From: Spirabiliibacterium falconis | Lineage (GTDB): Bacteria; Pseudomonadota; Gammaproteobacteria; Enterobacterales; Pasteurellaceae | DNA: 64,000 nt | Direction: 5' to 3' | Assembly: GCF_014885015.1 (NCBI RefSeq) | Contig: NZ_JABMIJ010000004.1 | Location: 220,431-284,430 of the forward strand | In this document: positions 9,438 through 19,084 of the stretch, one piece after another | Layout of the letters: each line of letters begins with the position of its first letter | Numbering within the stretch: the first letter of the stretch is position 1 | Translations under genes and position numbers: made by a program | Notes under the pieces: generated by a model | Database searches by the model: none | The model's input: the letters and a program-made list of their open reading frames with translations, nothing else | Told to the model about the DNA's origin: nothing

Positions 9438-10284
9438 GCGATTTCACACTGTTTGCTAAGAATTCTTGTTTCACGACGCCAAATAACTGTTGATATGGCA
9501 ACAGAAGATCAATTTCACCTTCGGCATATGGACCCAGTGCATACGGTGGAAATTTGAACTCAATTCCGCGATAGGTGAATGTGAAGTTAAACTCTTTCCC
9601 TTCAAATGTGTCTTTATAATCGTTCAATCGCTCTTGAGCAATTGCCTCGACATCAGTCGCACCAGTTGGGTCTTGATTATCGCTTTTAATATAGTCGACA
9701 TAGGCTGCTTTAAGTAACGCGATTAACGCTTCTCGTTTACCTGCCTCGACAAGGTTATCAATGCTCAATTTTTCTTGCGTGTCTAAATTAAAATTTGTAA
9801 ATACCGTTGAGCCAAAACCATGAGCTCCGCCTTGATAGGTATAAAATTCTTCACTAAACATCGCAATGTTACCACGTTGTCCTAAAAAGTGCGGTGCGTA
9901 ATAGCTCTGCCAACCTATAGGGCCATTATCCTCATCTGCTAAGACTTTTTTGGCACTGTCTAATTGCGCTTTTGCTAATGCCTCAATATCCAATTTATCA
10001 AATTCTGCTTCTTTTTCTTCCTGGGCTTTCTCATCAAGATCAAATGGAAGCACTGGATCAAGATACACTCTCGCATTCTGCTCAAAATACTTATTCAGCC
10101 ACTCTTGCCCTGTCTTAAGGGTTATCACTTGCAACGCATAACAGTGGCGATCGGGTTTTATCATACACCCTTGTTCTGATGTCAATTGTACAGGTTTCAC
10201 CTCAAGTAATGGGGTTTGCGCTTGCACTGCACTGGCTGAAAGTAAAAGTGCGGTCAGTGCCGTTAATTTTGATGACATTTTCAT
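9421..10284 (-). CDS. Secreted RsiV-like (DUF3298) protein
   Basis: A 287-residue protein with a signal peptide (cleavage probably after SAVQA) and a body resembling the DUF3298 domain of RsiV-type proteins. The YTYQGGAHGFGSTVFTNFNL block and the C-terminal PPYALGPYAEGEIDLLLPY are characteristic. Two cysteines (GCMIKPDRHC) may form a disulfide. No transmembrane anchor or cytoplasmic anti-sigma segment is present, so a periplasmic role other than sigma control is likely. It starts two bases after aspS and overlaps nudB, so it sits within a housekeeping operon. Confidence 0.75.
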   Translation of the reverse strand: MKMSSKLTALTALLLSASAVQAQTPLLEVKPVQLTSEQGCMIKPDRHCYALQVITLKTGQEWLNKYFEQNARVYLDPVLPFDLDEKAQEEKEAEFDKLDIEALAKAQLDSAKKVLADEDNGPIGWQSYYAPHFLGQRGNIAMFSEEFYTYQGGAHGFGSTVFTNFNLDTQEKLSIDNLVEAGKREALIALLKAAYVDYIKSDNQDPTGATDVEAIAQERLNDYKDTFEGKEFNFTFTYRGIEFKFPPYALGPYAEGEIDLLLPYQQLFGVVKQEFLANSVKSLDIDF

Positions 10285-10286
10285 GG

Positions 10287-12056
10287 TTAATCCTTTTGTT
10301 TTACAACACTAATAGCGAGCTCATTTAATGCTTGAGCATTGCCGACACTTGGTGCATCAGTAAGCAAACAGGCAGCTGCTGTGGTTTTCGGGAATGCAAT
10401 AACATCGCGAATATTATCCGTGCCAGTTAGTAACATAGTTAAACGATCTAGACCGAATGCTAAGCCTGCATGAGGCGGTGTACCAAATTTCAACGCATCC
10501 AACAAGAAGCCGAATTTTTCACGTTGCTCTTGCTCGTTGATGCCTAAAATACGGAACACGGTTTGTTGCATCACGGGATCAAAAATCCGCACAGAACCAC
10601 CACCGACTTCGTAGCCGTTAATCACCATATCATACGCATTTGCCACGGCTTGCGTTGGATCTTGCTCAAGTTGTTCTGGGGTTGCGTTGGCTGGTGAAGT
10701 GAATGGATGGTGCATTGCCGCAAGGTTACCCTCATCATCACGCTCAAACATCGGGAAGTCAATCACCCACAGTGGTTTCCATTCATCAAGTGCGGTCAAA
10801 TTGCAATCACGACCAAGCTTCAAGCGTAACGCACCCATTGCGTCAGTAACAATTTTATAATTATCTGCGCCAAAGAAGATAATATCGCCTGTTTGTGCAT
10901 TCAGACGTTTTAATACTGCACTTAACACCTCTGGCGTTAAGAATTTGGCAATCGGACTTTGCACGCCATCCATACCTGCATTAATGTCGTTGACTTTCAG
11001 CCACGCTAAGCCTTTTGCCCCATAAATCCCGACAAATTGGGTGTATTCATCAATTTGTTTGCGTGTAATGGTGTTACCATTTGGTACTCGAATAGCAGCA
11101 ACACGCCCTTTAAGATCATTAGCTGGAGCACTGAACACCTTAAAATCAACTGATTTGACTAAATCAGCAACATCAACCATTTCTAGTGGGTTACGTAAAT
11201 CAGGCTTATCCGAGCCAAAGCGACGCATCGCTTCCGCAAAGGTCATAACAGGAAACTTGCCCAAATCAACTTGTAAAATCGACTGCCACAATCCTACAAT
11301 CATCTCTTCCATCACATCACGCACTTCTTGTGCACTCATAAATGAGGTTTCAACATCAATTTGCGTGAATTCTGGTTGACGATCAGCCCGTAAATCCTCA
11401 TCACGAAAACATTTCACTATCTGGTAGTAACGATCAAAACCCGACATCATCAGCAACTGTTTGAACAACTGTGGCGATTGCGGTAACGCATAAAATTTAC
11501 CTTTATGCACACGGCTTGGCACAAGGTAATCTCGCGCACCTTCAGGCGTAGCTTTGGTCAGCATTGGGGTCTCAATATCCAAAAAGCCATGGCTGTCCAT
11601 AAAGTGACGAACAAAGCTCGTGATGCGTGCCCGCGTTTTAATGCGTTGTGCCATTTCAGGGCGGCGTAGATCAAGATAGCGGTATTTTAAACGTTGCTCT
11701 TCGCTGTTGTTTTGATTGAAGTCTAGTGGCAATACCTCTGAACTGTTAAAAACACGCACCGCTTTGGCAGATACTTCCACTTCTCCTGTTGCCATAGTGA
11801 TATTTATTTGATTTTCTGGGCGTGCTTGGACTTCACCAACTACTTGAATACAAAACTCACCACGCAAGCGAGAAGCACTTTCAAATGCCTCTTTATTAGC
11901 CGGGTCAACAAACACTTGGACAATGCCTTGGCGATCGCGCATATCTAAAAAAATTAATCCACCCAAGTCGCGACGACGATGCACCCAGCCACTTAAGATC
12001 ACTTCCTGTCCAACATTTGTGGCGTTCAAGTCACCACAATAATGTGTTCTCATCAT
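10287..12056 (-). CDS. aspS: Aspartyl-tRNA synthetase
   Basis: AspRS, 589 residues, the bacterial form: N-terminal OB anticodon domain ([20 protein letters not shown]), class II core with motif 2 [18 protein letters not shown] and motif 3 GLAFGLDRL, and the inserted GAD domain between them. It charges tRNA-Asp. Either ATG (12056 or 12053) could be used; AAGGAT lies upstream. It leads the block aspS - secreted protein - nudB - yebC. Confidence 0.98.
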   Translation of the reverse strand: MMRTHYCGDLNATNVGQEVILSGWVHRRRDLGGLIFLDMRDRQGIVQVFVDPANKEAFESASRLRGEFCIQVVGEVQARPENQINITMATGEVEVSAKAVRVFNSSEVLPLDFNQNNSEEQRLKYRYLDLRRPEMAQRIKTRARITSFVRHFMDSHGFLDIETPMLTKATPEGARDYLVPSRVHKGKFYALPQSPQLFKQLLMMSGFDRYYQIVKCFRDEDLRADRQPEFTQIDVETSFMSAQEVRDVMEEMIVGLWQSILQVDLGKFPVMTFAEAMRRFGSDKPDLRNPLEMVDVADLVKSVDFKVFSAPANDLKGRVAAIRVPNGNTITRKQIDEYTQFVGIYGAKGLAWLKVNDINAGMDGVQSPIAKFLTPEVLSAVLKRLNAQTGDIIFFGADNYKIVTDAMGALRLKLGRDCNLTALDEWKPLWVIDFPMFERDDEGNLAAMHHPFTSPANATPEQLEQDPTQAVANAYDMVINGYEVGGGSVRIFDPVMQQTVFRILGINEQEQREKFGFLLDALKFGTPPHAGLAFGLDRLTMLLTGTDNIRDVIAFPKTTAAACLLTDAPSVGNAQALNELAISVVKQKD

Positions 12057-12094
12057 ATTTTTATCCTTTATTTTGCAATCGGGTTAATTTGTCA

Positions 12095-12100
12095 ATTATA
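12095..12100 (-). promoter_or_regulatory. Possible -10 element for aspS
   Basis: On the minus strand a perfect TATAAT lies 39 bases before the aspS start. The matching -35 is weak (TTCAAT, 17-base spacer), so this is only a candidate promoter. Confidence 0.4.
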
Positions 12101-12138
12101 GCTGAATTTATGTATGGATTGAATACGTTTTTCGCCAA

Positions 12139-12177
12139 ACCGCACTTTGTATCTAGCGTTGTTTTAAAAAGTGCGGT
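12139..12177. terminator. Facing uptake-signal pair after gmhB
   Basis: ACCGCACTTT (12139-12148) and AAAGTGCGGT (12168-12177) are exact complements separated by 19 bases. The right arm lies in the last codons of gmhB. Such pairs commonly serve as terminators in Pasteurellaceae; the long loop and absent T-run make this a weaker one. Confidence 0.45.
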
Positions 12178-12701
12178 AACGCTGTAATCGAATCAAGCAC
12201 AGCATCGGCAAGCCGCTCGCCTTCTGGGGTAATGGCTTTGCCAGTGCGAACCAAAATATTGCATCCTACGCCTGCGTTAATGCCAGCTTGAATATCTGCA
12301 ATCTTATCGCCCACCATAATGGAGTGCTGAGGATCAATTTGCAATTCTGTGATTGCCTGTAATAGCATCCCCGCAGCAGGTTTGCGACAGTCACACTGAA
12401 TGGCATACTCTCCCTCGCCATCTGGCAAGTGCGGGCAATAATAAATCCCATCTAAATCCACTCCGCGATCCGCAAGCGACCAATCCATCCATTCGGTTAA
12501 TGTTAAAAATGCCTGTTCGGAAAACAACCCTCGCGCAATACCTGATTGATTCGTCACTAACACTAACAAATAGCCCATTTTTTTTAATTCAAGTAATGCC
12601 TCAATGCTACCATCAATAAACGTGAAATCATCAATCGTGTGAACATAGCCGTAATCAATGTTCAGTGTGCCATCGCGATCTAAAAAAATTGCTTTATTCA
12701 T
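12153..12701 (-). CDS. gmhB: D,D-heptose 1,7-bisphosphate phosphatase GmhB
   Basis: A 182-residue HAD-family phosphatase that removes the C7 phosphate of D-glycero-D-manno-heptose 1,7-bisphosphate on the way to lipopolysaccharide core heptose. The nucleophile motif [19 protein letters not shown], the zinc-binding CPHLPDGE...CDCRKP and [11 protein letters not shown] are all present. It is divergent from metN. Confidence 0.95.
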   Translation of the reverse strand: MNKAIFLDRDGTLNIDYGYVHTIDDFTFIDGSIEALLELKKMGYLLVLVTNQSGIARGLFSEQAFLTLTEWMDWSLADRGVDLDGIYYCPHLPDGEGEYAIQCDCRKPAAGMLLQAITELQIDPQHSIMVGDKIADIQAGINAGVGCNILVRTGKAITPEGERLADAVLDSITALPHFLKQR

Positions 12702-12793
12702 CGTTGTCCTACTCTATTTTCTCCGTTTGCCTTATTATGCGGCATTTTCTGCTGTATTTGCGTAAATTTTTTGCTTTAGATGAAAAATAGTGA

Positions 12794-12821
12794 TTGACAT
12801 AGCTGTCTAGACGTCTAAAAT
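12794..12821 (+). promoter_or_regulatory. metNIQ promoter with MetJ operator
   Basis: TTGACA (12794-12799) and TAAAAT (12816-12821) are 16 bases apart. The spacer holds two adjoining met boxes, AGCTGTCT (12801-12808) and AGACGTCT (12809-12816), the second a perfect MetJ half-site. Bound MetJ with S-adenosylmethionine would block this promoter. Confidence 0.85.
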
Positions 12822-12855
12822 GACAAAAATGCAAAATTGAGTCATATAGGGCTTT

Positions 12856-13890
12856 ATGATTAAGCTAAAAAATATTAATAAAATATTTAATGTGGACGGA
12901 CGTACACTGACCGCACTTGATAATATCAATCTTGATATTCCTAAAGGGCAAATCTGTGGCGTGATCGGGGCATCAGGTGCTGGGAAAAGCACATTAATTC
13001 GCTGTGCGAATCTACTGGAAACGCCAACTAGCGGACAGGTGTTTGTGGACGGACAGGAGCTAACTGCTATGTCAAATAGTGCGCTAATTAAAGCCCGACG
13101 CCACATTGGTATGATTTTTCAACACTTTAATTTATTAAGTGGACGCACCGTCTTCGGTAATGTCGCGTTGCCTTTAGAATTATTAGGTGAAAGCAAAGCG
13201 AATATCAAACAGAAAGTAGATGATCTGCTCACACTCGTTGGCTTGGCAGATAAAAAAGAGGCATATCCCAGTAATCTGTCTGGTGGGCAAAAACAGCGTG
13301 TCGCGATTGCGCGTGCATTAGCGTCCAATCCCAAAGTCTTATTATGTGATGAAGCAACCAGTGCGCTTGATCCCGCAACCACTCACTCCATTTTGGATTT
13401 ATTGCAGGAAATCAATCAAAAATTGGGATTAACCATTTTATTGATCACCCATGAAATGGAAGTCGTAAAACAGATTTGCCATCAGGTCGTTGTTATTGAT
13501 AAAGGGCAATTAGTGGAACAAGGAAGTGTAAGCGAGATCTTCTCTAATCCTAAAACTGAACTGGCAAAACGCTTTATTAAATCAACAGTTCGCATTAATT
13601 TGCCCAAAGAATATATCGAGCAACTGTCTAGCTCACCCAAAGGAGCAAACTCATGGCCAATCATCAAATTTGAATTTACAGGTCGTTCGGTAGACGCGCC
13701 ATTGCTTTCGCAAGCCTCGAAAAAATTTGGTGTAGAGTTAAGTATTTTAGTCTCACAAATTGATTATATTGGTGGCGTAAAATTTGGCTTTACGATTGCT
13801 GAAGTCGAAGGCCCTGAAGATGCTATTGAACAAACCAAAATTTATTTAATGGAACATAATGTCCGTGTTGAGGTGCTAGGCTATGTTTGA
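12856..13890 (+). CDS. metN: Methionine ABC importer ATP-binding subunit MetN
   Basis: MetN, 344 residues. Walker [10 protein letters not shown], signature LSGGQKQR, Walker [14 protein letters not shown] and the H-loop TH are present, followed by the C-terminal ACT-like domain (about residues 265-344) that senses methionine and inhibits transport. AGGG lies before the ATG. It overlaps metI by eight bases and is first in the MetJ-controlled metNIQ operon. Confidence 0.97.
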   Translation: MIKLKNINKIFNVDGRTLTALDNINLDIPKGQICGVIGASGAGKSTLIRCANLLETPTSGQVFVDGQELTAMSNSALIKARRHIGMIFQHFNLLSGRTVFGNVALPLELLGESKANIKQKVDDLLTLVGLADKKEAYPSNLSGGQKQRVAIARALASNPKVLLCDEATSALDPATTHSILDLLQEINQKLGLTILLITHEMEVVKQICHQVVVIDKGQLVEQGSVSEIFSNPKTELAKRFIKSTVRINLPKEYIEQLSSSPKGANSWPIIKFEFTGRSVDAPLLSQASKKFGVELSILVSQIDYIGGVKFGFTIAEVEGPEDAIEQTKIYLMEHNVRVEVLGYV

Positions 13891-14548
13891 TCGATTAACA
13901 CCACAAGTTTGGAACATGATTGGGCAAGCAACCCTCGAAACGTTGTATATGGTTTTCGTCTCGGGGCTTATTGCCACTGTACTTGCCATTCCATTAGGCG
14001 TGCTCTTATTTATTTCACGCAAAGGACAAATTCGCCAAAATACCAAGCTCTACCGCACATTGAGTATGGCTGTCAATATTGGGCGTGCTATCCCATTTGT
14101 GATTTTATTATTTTGGATTATCCCATTTACGCGTGCTGTTGTCGGCACAAGTATTGGAACGACCGCAGCCATTGTACCATTAACAGTCTCTGCTGTGCCA
14201 TTTATTGCACGCTTGGTAGAAGGCTCGCTAATCGAGATTCCAAGTGGATTGACCGAAGCGGCACGTGCAATGGGTGCAAGTAATCTACAAATTATCACGA
14301 AGTTTTTATTACCTGAAGCTCTGCCAGGGCTCATCAACGGCATCACCATTACCTTGGTGGCATTGGTCAACTACTCTGCTATGGCAGGTATCGTAGGCGG
14401 CGGTGGCTTAGGTGATGTGGCTATTCGCTATGGCTATCAAACCCACGTGCCTGAAATTTTGACCACCGTTGTTATCATTCTGGTCATTATGGTACAAATC
14501 ATTCAATTTGTAGGGGACAGCCTTGTTCGCTACGTTGATCATCGTTAA
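13883..14548 (+). CDS. metI: Methionine ABC importer permease MetI
   Basis: MetI, 221 residues, is the inner-membrane channel of the D/L-methionine importer, working as a dimer with MetN. Hydrophobic spans cover most of the protein, and the ABC coupling motif is visible around [20 protein letters not shown]. It lies between metN, which it overlaps, and metQ. Confidence 0.96.
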   Translation: MFDRLTPQVWNMIGQATLETLYMVFVSGLIATVLAIPLGVLLFISRKGQIRQNTKLYRTLSMAVNIGRAIPFVILLFWIIPFTRAVVGTSIGTTAAIVPLTVSAVPFIARLVEGSLIEIPSGLTEAARAMGASNLQIITKFLLPEALPGLINGITITLVALVNYSAMAGIVGGGGLGDVAIRYGYQTHVPEILTTVVIILVIMVQIIQFVGDSLVRYVDHR

Positions 14549-14577
14549 ACACAACAATGTCTAAAAGGAAGTTAATT

Positions 14578-15378
14578 ATGAAACTCAAAACACTTTTTAC
14601 TCTAAGTGCGGTCGCTGCAACACTCGCGTTATCAACCTCTGCTTTTGCCAAAGACGGCAAAGTTAGAATCGGTGTACAAAATGGTCCAGAAATGACCGTT
14701 GCAGAAACGGCAAAACAAGTCGCAAAAGATCAGTTCGGCCTTGAAGTAGAATTAGTGCCGTTTTCAGATTATGTTACCCCAAATGCCGCGTTGGAAGAAA
14801 AATCCATCGACGCTAACGCCTTCCAACACAAACCTTACTTAGATTCTCAATCTAAAGCCCGTGGCTGGACCGACTTAGTGATCGTGGGTAACACTTTTGT
14901 TTATCCAATTGCAGCATACTCACAAAAAATCAAAAATCTTGATGAGTTAAAAGACGGTGCAGTTATTGCGATTCCAAACGATCCAACCAATGGTGGACGC
15001 TCACTTTTATTACTACAAGCACAAGGGTTGCTCAAATTAAAAGATGGCACTGGCTTAACTCCAACAGAATTAGATATTGTTGAGAATCCGAAAAACTTGA
15101 AAATCCGCTCGCTAGATGCTGCATTGATTACGCAAGTGTTGCCTGAAGTGGATTTAGCGATCATTAACAATACGTTCGCAGGTCAAGCAGGGCTTTACCC
15201 AAGCAAAGATGCTATTTTTGTTGAAGATAAAGACTCACCGTATGTGAACATTATTGTTGCCCGTGAAGACAACAAAGATGACGAAGATGTTAAAAACTTT
15301 GTCAAAGCTTACAACTCAGAACCTGTGTATCAAAAAGCCATGGAAGAGTTTAAAGATTCTGTTGTCAAAGGCTGGTAA
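14578..15378 (+). CDS. metQ: Methionine-binding protein MetQ, apparently not lipidated
   Basis: The 266-residue substrate-binding protein that delivers methionine to MetNI. The NLPA-family body is clear (FQHKPYLDSQSKARGW, VIVGNTFVYPIAAYS, NDPTNGGRSLLLL, FVEDKDSPYVNIIV). The ATG at 14578 follows AAGGAAG and is preferred to the in-frame ATG at 14557. Unusually for MetQ/HlpA, the signal peptide ends STSAFA before KDG and has no lipobox cysteine, so it should be a free periplasmic protein. Confidence 0.93.
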   Translation: MKLKTLFTLSAVAATLALSTSAFAKDGKVRIGVQNGPEMTVAETAKQVAKDQFGLEVELVPFSDYVTPNAALEEKSIDANAFQHKPYLDSQSKARGWTDLVIVGNTFVYPIAAYSQKIKNLDELKDGAVIAIPNDPTNGGRSLLLLQAQGLLKLKDGTGLTPTELDIVENPKNLKIRSLDAALITQVLPEVDLAIINNTFAGQAGLYPSKDAIFVEDKDSPYVNIIVAREDNKDDEDVKNFVKAYNSEPVYQKAMEEFKDSVVKGW

Positions 15379-15403
15379 TAACCGCACTTTAACGTGTTAA
15401 TGC

Positions 15404-15431
15404 AAGCCGAAAGTTCGCTTTCGGCTTTTTT
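15404..15431 (+). terminator. Terminator after metQ
   Basis: AAGCCGAAAG and CTTTCGGCTT form a perfect ten-base stem with a TTCG tetraloop, followed by a T-run. It separates metNIQ from msrC. Confidence 0.92.
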
Positions 15432-15442
15432 ATGGAGCAATT

Positions 15443-15898
15443 ATGACGGACTATACTCTGCTTACCAAAACATTAAGTGCGGTTATTGCTGATGATGACG
15501 ATAAAATCAGCGTGCTTGCCAATACGGCTGCGCTACTTAATGAACATTTACCGCATATAAACTGGGTGGGCTTTTACTTACTAAAAGGTAACGTACTAAC
15601 ACTAGGACCTTTTCAAGGCAAAGTGGCTTGCACTCGCATTCCCGTTGGCAGAGGTGTATGTGGAAGTGCGGTTGCACAACGCACTATTTTGCGCGTGGCA
15701 AATGTGCATACATTTGCAGACCACATTGCCTGCGACAGTGCCAGTCAGTCGGAAATTGTACTACCCATTTTTTGCCAAGATCAGATTATCGGTGTACTAG
15801 ATATTGACAGCCCACACCTAGACCATTTCACGGCAAACGATGAACAAGGGCTTGCCGAAATTGTCGCACGGCTTAGTGCGCATTTAAGCAAAATTTAA
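15443..15898 (+). CDS. msrC: Free methionine-(R)-sulfoxide reductase
   Basis: A 151-residue GAF-domain enzyme that reduces free methionine-R-sulfoxide with thioredoxin. The three cysteines of the E. coli enzyme are kept with the same spacing (Cys63, Cys73, Cys97), within PFQGKVACTRIPVGRGVCGS and ADHIACDSASQSEIV. It follows the methionine importer, though a terminator lies between, so import and repair of oxidised methionine may be linked. The last 15 bases overlap the convergent YwiC-like gene. Confidence 0.95.
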   Translation: MTDYTLLTKTLSAVIADDDDKISVLANTAALLNEHLPHINWVGFYLLKGNVLTLGPFQGKVACTRIPVGRGVCGSAVAQRTILRVANVHTFADHIACDSASQSEIVLPIFCQDQIIGVLDIDSPHLDHFTANDEQGLAEIVARLSAHLSKI

Positions 15899-16624
15899 TG
15901 GATAGAAAAGCCAATTTACGGCAAGCAAACACAATAAAAATTGTGCACTTATGATAAATTCCACGATCCCCACTTGTTTGACCGTTAGGCGAAAATGTGG
16001 GGCTATGACTGCACGCAATACTGCGGGCAAAAAGCAAAGTGCGGTTGGAATATTAATCCACGTACCTAATATGACGATCAATAGAATATGATAACCATAA
16101 GAGGCGTATAAATAGTGCACGTTTTTCCGCTCCCTTAGCATCGTTTTCACATACAATGTCGTGCCAATAAAAAAGAGCGTTGGCAGTATAAACACCCACC
16201 CAATTTGCGGATCAAAAGTGCGGTCAGGGAAATAATATGCCGCCATACCCGCAATGCCAAAAATGATAATCGCAGCAATATCATTGCCTAGTGCACGCTC
16301 TTGCTTTATTTTCACATAATGGATATTCACTAACGCAAATGGCAACATCGCAAGCACAAAAAATATGATATATGGATTATAGTAAAGTGCTGGCAACACA
16401 AAAATTACCGCACTTAAAGCATAGCGTATACACCAACGGCGGTTCACATCAAGATTGCGCTGTTTAAATAAATTAAAAAACGGATAGGTAAAGAGATATA
16501 AGCAAAACCATGCGAGTAGCAATGGTAGGTGCCACCACAGTGGATGACTAATCAACATACCATAGAAAAAAGGCAAAAGTGCCATCACGATGGCACCATG
16601 CTGGTTAGATATATATAGCTTCAT
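15884..16624 (-). CDS. YwiC-like membrane protein
   Basis: A 246-residue integral membrane protein with about eight hydrophobic segments, starting with KLYISNQHGAIVMALLPFFYG; the NQHGA motif is typical of the YwiC-like family. Function unknown. Its start overlaps the stop of the symporter gene by one base (TAATG), so the two are probably cotranslated. Confidence 0.8.
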   Translation of the reverse strand: MKLYISNQHGAIVMALLPFFYGMLISHPLWWHLPLLLAWFCLYLFTYPFFNLFKQRNLDVNRRWCIRYALSAVIFVLPALYYNPYIIFFVLAMLPFALVNIHYVKIKQERALGNDIAAIIIFGIAGMAAYYFPDRTFDPQIGWVFILPTLFFIGTTLYVKTMLRERKNVHYLYASYGYHILLIVILGTWINIPTALCFLPAVLRAVIAPHFRLTVKQVGIVEFIISAQFLLCLLAVNWLFYPLNFA

Positions 16625-17568
16625 TAAGTGCGGTTCTTTTCTTTCATTGAGGCAAAAAACGTTGCCAATATAGGTCCTGACACATTATGCCAAAAACTAA
16701 ATACCGCACTTGGAATCGCTGCCACTGGGTTTAAATGTGCCGCTGCTAATGCCGCCCCCAATCCTGAGTTTTGCATGCCCACCTCAATGGCTACCGCTTT
16801 ACTATCAAATGTGCTTAAGCGGAAGAGTTTTGCCGCTAAAAAGCCCACCAAATAACCTAGGCAGTTATGCAATACCACGACCGCAAAAATCAGTCCAAAG
16901 GCGTCAAGTTGTAGTAATTTATCTTTGCTTACCGCAACCACAGCCGCCAAAATCAGCACAATAGAAATCACCGATACCAATGGCATCGCATGACTCAATT
17001 GCGTGGCTTTTTGTTTTAACAATGTCCGCACCACAAGCCCTAAGAAAATCGGCAACAACACCATTTTTAACACAGAAATGAACATTGCCATGGCATTGAT
17101 GTCAATCCATTGGCTGGCTAAAACATAAAATACCACTGGCGTTAAAAGCGGTGCCAGTAAAGTTGAAATGGTCGTACACGCCACTGAAAGTGCGGTATTG
17201 CCACGTGCCAGATAGGTCATCACATTTGATGACGTTCCGCCAGGGCAAGATCCCACCAAAATCACGCCCACAGCCAGCTCAGCAGGTAACGAAAATCCTT
17301 TCGCCAATGCAAACGCAATGGCGGGCATAATCACAAATTGCCCAACCACACCAACAAAAACAGATTTAGGATGACGTGCCACCTCACTGAAATCGTGAAA
17401 TGTTAAGGTGATGCCCATCCCAAACATCACAATGCCCAACAGATAAGGCACATAGCCTAATAATGGTTTAAACACTTCAGGAAATTGAAAAGCCAGAAAG
17501 GCAAATAACAAAACCCAAATGGCAAACGTTTTGCCAGCAAATTGACTCATTTTTACTAATAACTGCAT
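16624..17568 (-). CDS. Bile acid:sodium symporter family transporter
   Basis: A 314-residue protein of the BASS family with about ten hydrophobic spans. The unwound-helix motifs are clear: GSCPGGTSSNVMTYLARGN and EVGMQNSGLGAALAAAH. Bacterial members move diverse organic anions such as ketopantoate; the substrate here is not known. The ATG at 17568 with GAGAGA upstream is preferred over the TTG at 17583. Confidence 0.9.
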   Translation of the reverse strand: MQLLVKMSQFAGKTFAIWVLLFAFLAFQFPEVFKPLLGYVPYLLGIVMFGMGITLTFHDFSEVARHPKSVFVGVVGQFVIMPAIAFALAKGFSLPAELAVGVILVGSCPGGTSSNVMTYLARGNTALSVACTTISTLLAPLLTPVVFYVLASQWIDINAMAMFISVLKMVLLPIFLGLVVRTLLKQKATQLSHAMPLVSVISIVLILAAVVAVSKDKLLQLDAFGLIFAVVVLHNCLGYLVGFLAAKLFRLSTFDSKAVAIEVGMQNSGLGAALAAAHLNPVAAIPSAVFSFWHNVSGPILATFFASMKEKNRT

Positions 17569-17666
17569 AGATTCTCTCAACAAAATTAAGTAAATTAACG
17601 TATGAAAATTAAAAGTAAATTCACGCTAACATAGCATCAAACCGCACTTTTATATCATATAAGTGG

Positions 17667-19031
17667 TTACTTACCAATACAAAATGAACTAAATATGCTC
17701 GTGAGTAGATCGTCAGACGTAAATTGCCCCGTAATTGTGCTTAACGCATCTTGTGCTAAACGCAACTCTTCAGCTAATAATTCACCTGCCCGAAATTCCA
17801 CCAGCTGAGTATGTCCACGTTCGAGACATTCCGCCGCTTTCGCCAACGCTTCTAAATGGCGACGACGTGCTAAAAATCCCCCTTCAGGGCTTGCCTGATA
17901 CCCCATTGCCTTTTTCAAATGTTCGCGTAATAACGCTATCCCTGCCCGTGTTTTCGCGGATAATGAGATAATCGTACGCCCATTTTCAATGAATAACTGC
18001 TCTGCCTCACCGCTAATATCCGCTTTATTACGAATAATGGTTAATGGCATATGATCAGGCAAACGGGCAATAAATTCTTGGCTTGCAAAATCCATTTGTT
18101 CCGCTTGCGGTGCCGCAGCATCAATCATCAACAAAACGTGATCGGCTTGCTCAATTTCTGCCCATGCACGTGTAATGCCAATTTTTTCCACCTCGTCACT
18201 CGCCTCTCGTAGCCCCGCAGTGTCGATGATGTGCAATGGCATTCCATCGATGTGAATATGCTCACGCAACACATCTCGGGTTGTGCCTGCAATGTCAGTA
18301 ACAATCGCCGCTTCTCGCCCCGCTAGGGCATTTAGCAAGCTCGATTTACCTGCATTTGGGCGACCTGCAATCACGACTTTCATCCCCTCACGCAAAATTG
18401 CCCCTTGACGCGCTTGCGACCGCACTTTAGCGAGTTGCGCCATAATTTCATTGAGTTTGTTCTCCACCATACCATCGGCAAGAAAATCGATTTCTTCATC
18501 GGGAAAATCGATCGCAGCTTCAACGTAGGTACGCAGATAAATTAACATATCCACTAGCGTGTTGACTTTATGAGAGAACTCTCCTTGTAAGGAATTTAGC
18601 GCACTGCGTGCTGCCTGTGCAGAGCTGGCATCAATTAAATCGGCAATTGCCTCAGCTTGTGCAAGGTCGAGTTTATCATTCAAAAAAGCCTGTTCAGAAA
18701 ACTCACCTGGGCGAGCAAGGCGTACATCATCCAGTTTTAAAATTTGCTCAAGCAGCATATCCAATACAACTTGTCCACCATGACCTTGTAATTCAAGCAC
18801 ATCTTCGCCTGTAAATGAGTGTGGTGCTTTAAAATACAAGGCGATTCCTTGATCAAGCACTTGCCCATCAAGGGTTTTAAATGGCAAATATTCCGCCAAC
18901 CGCACTTTAGGACATTTTCCCAAAATAGCATTTGCGACAGTACAGGCTTGCGGACCTGAAACGCGTAAAATGCCGATGCCGCCACGCCCTGGGGCGGTTG
19001 CCTGTGCAACAATAGTTTCTTTTATCATCAT
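17667..19031 (-). CDS. mnmE: tRNA modification GTPase MnmE
   Basis: MnmE (TrmE), 454 residues. With MnmG it makes the 5-carboxymethylaminomethyl group on U34 of certain tRNAs. It begins [19 protein letters not shown], has the inserted G domain ([34 protein letters not shown]) and ends with the catalytic C-terminal CIGK. The start may be either of two adjacent ATGs (19031 or 19028). The yidC terminator lies just upstream. Confidence 0.97.
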   Translation of the reverse strand: MMIKETIVAQATAPGRGGIGILRVSGPQACTVANAILGKCPKVRLAEYLPFKTLDGQVLDQGIALYFKAPHSFTGEDVLELQGHGGQVVLDMLLEQILKLDDVRLARPGEFSEQAFLNDKLDLAQAEAIADLIDASSAQAARSALNSLQGEFSHKVNTLVDMLIYLRTYVEAAIDFPDEEIDFLADGMVENKLNEIMAQLAKVRSQARQGAILREGMKVVIAGRPNAGKSSLLNALAGREAAIVTDIAGTTRDVLREHIHIDGMPLHIIDTAGLREASDEVEKIGITRAWAEIEQADHVLLMIDAAAPQAEQMDFASQEFIARLPDHMPLTIIRNKADISGEAEQLFIENGRTIISLSAKTRAGIALLREHLKKAMGYQASPEGGFLARRRHLEALAKAAECLERGHTQLVEFRAGELLAEELRLAQDALSTITGQFTSDDLLTSIFSSFCIGK

Positions 19032-19055
19032 CTTGACCGCACTTTGATTAGTATG

Positions 19056-19080
19056 AAAAAGGCACTCTCTTGAGTGCCTT
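19056..19080 (-). terminator. Terminator after yidC
   Basis: On the minus strand AAGGCACTC and GAGTGCCTT form a perfect nine-base stem around AAGA, followed by five T. Confidence 0.9.
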
Positions 19081-19084
19081 GCGA

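Noticed and set aside
13909..14283. 124-codon frame within metI
   Set aside because: Alternate frame of metI; the conserved permease sequence is in the other frame.
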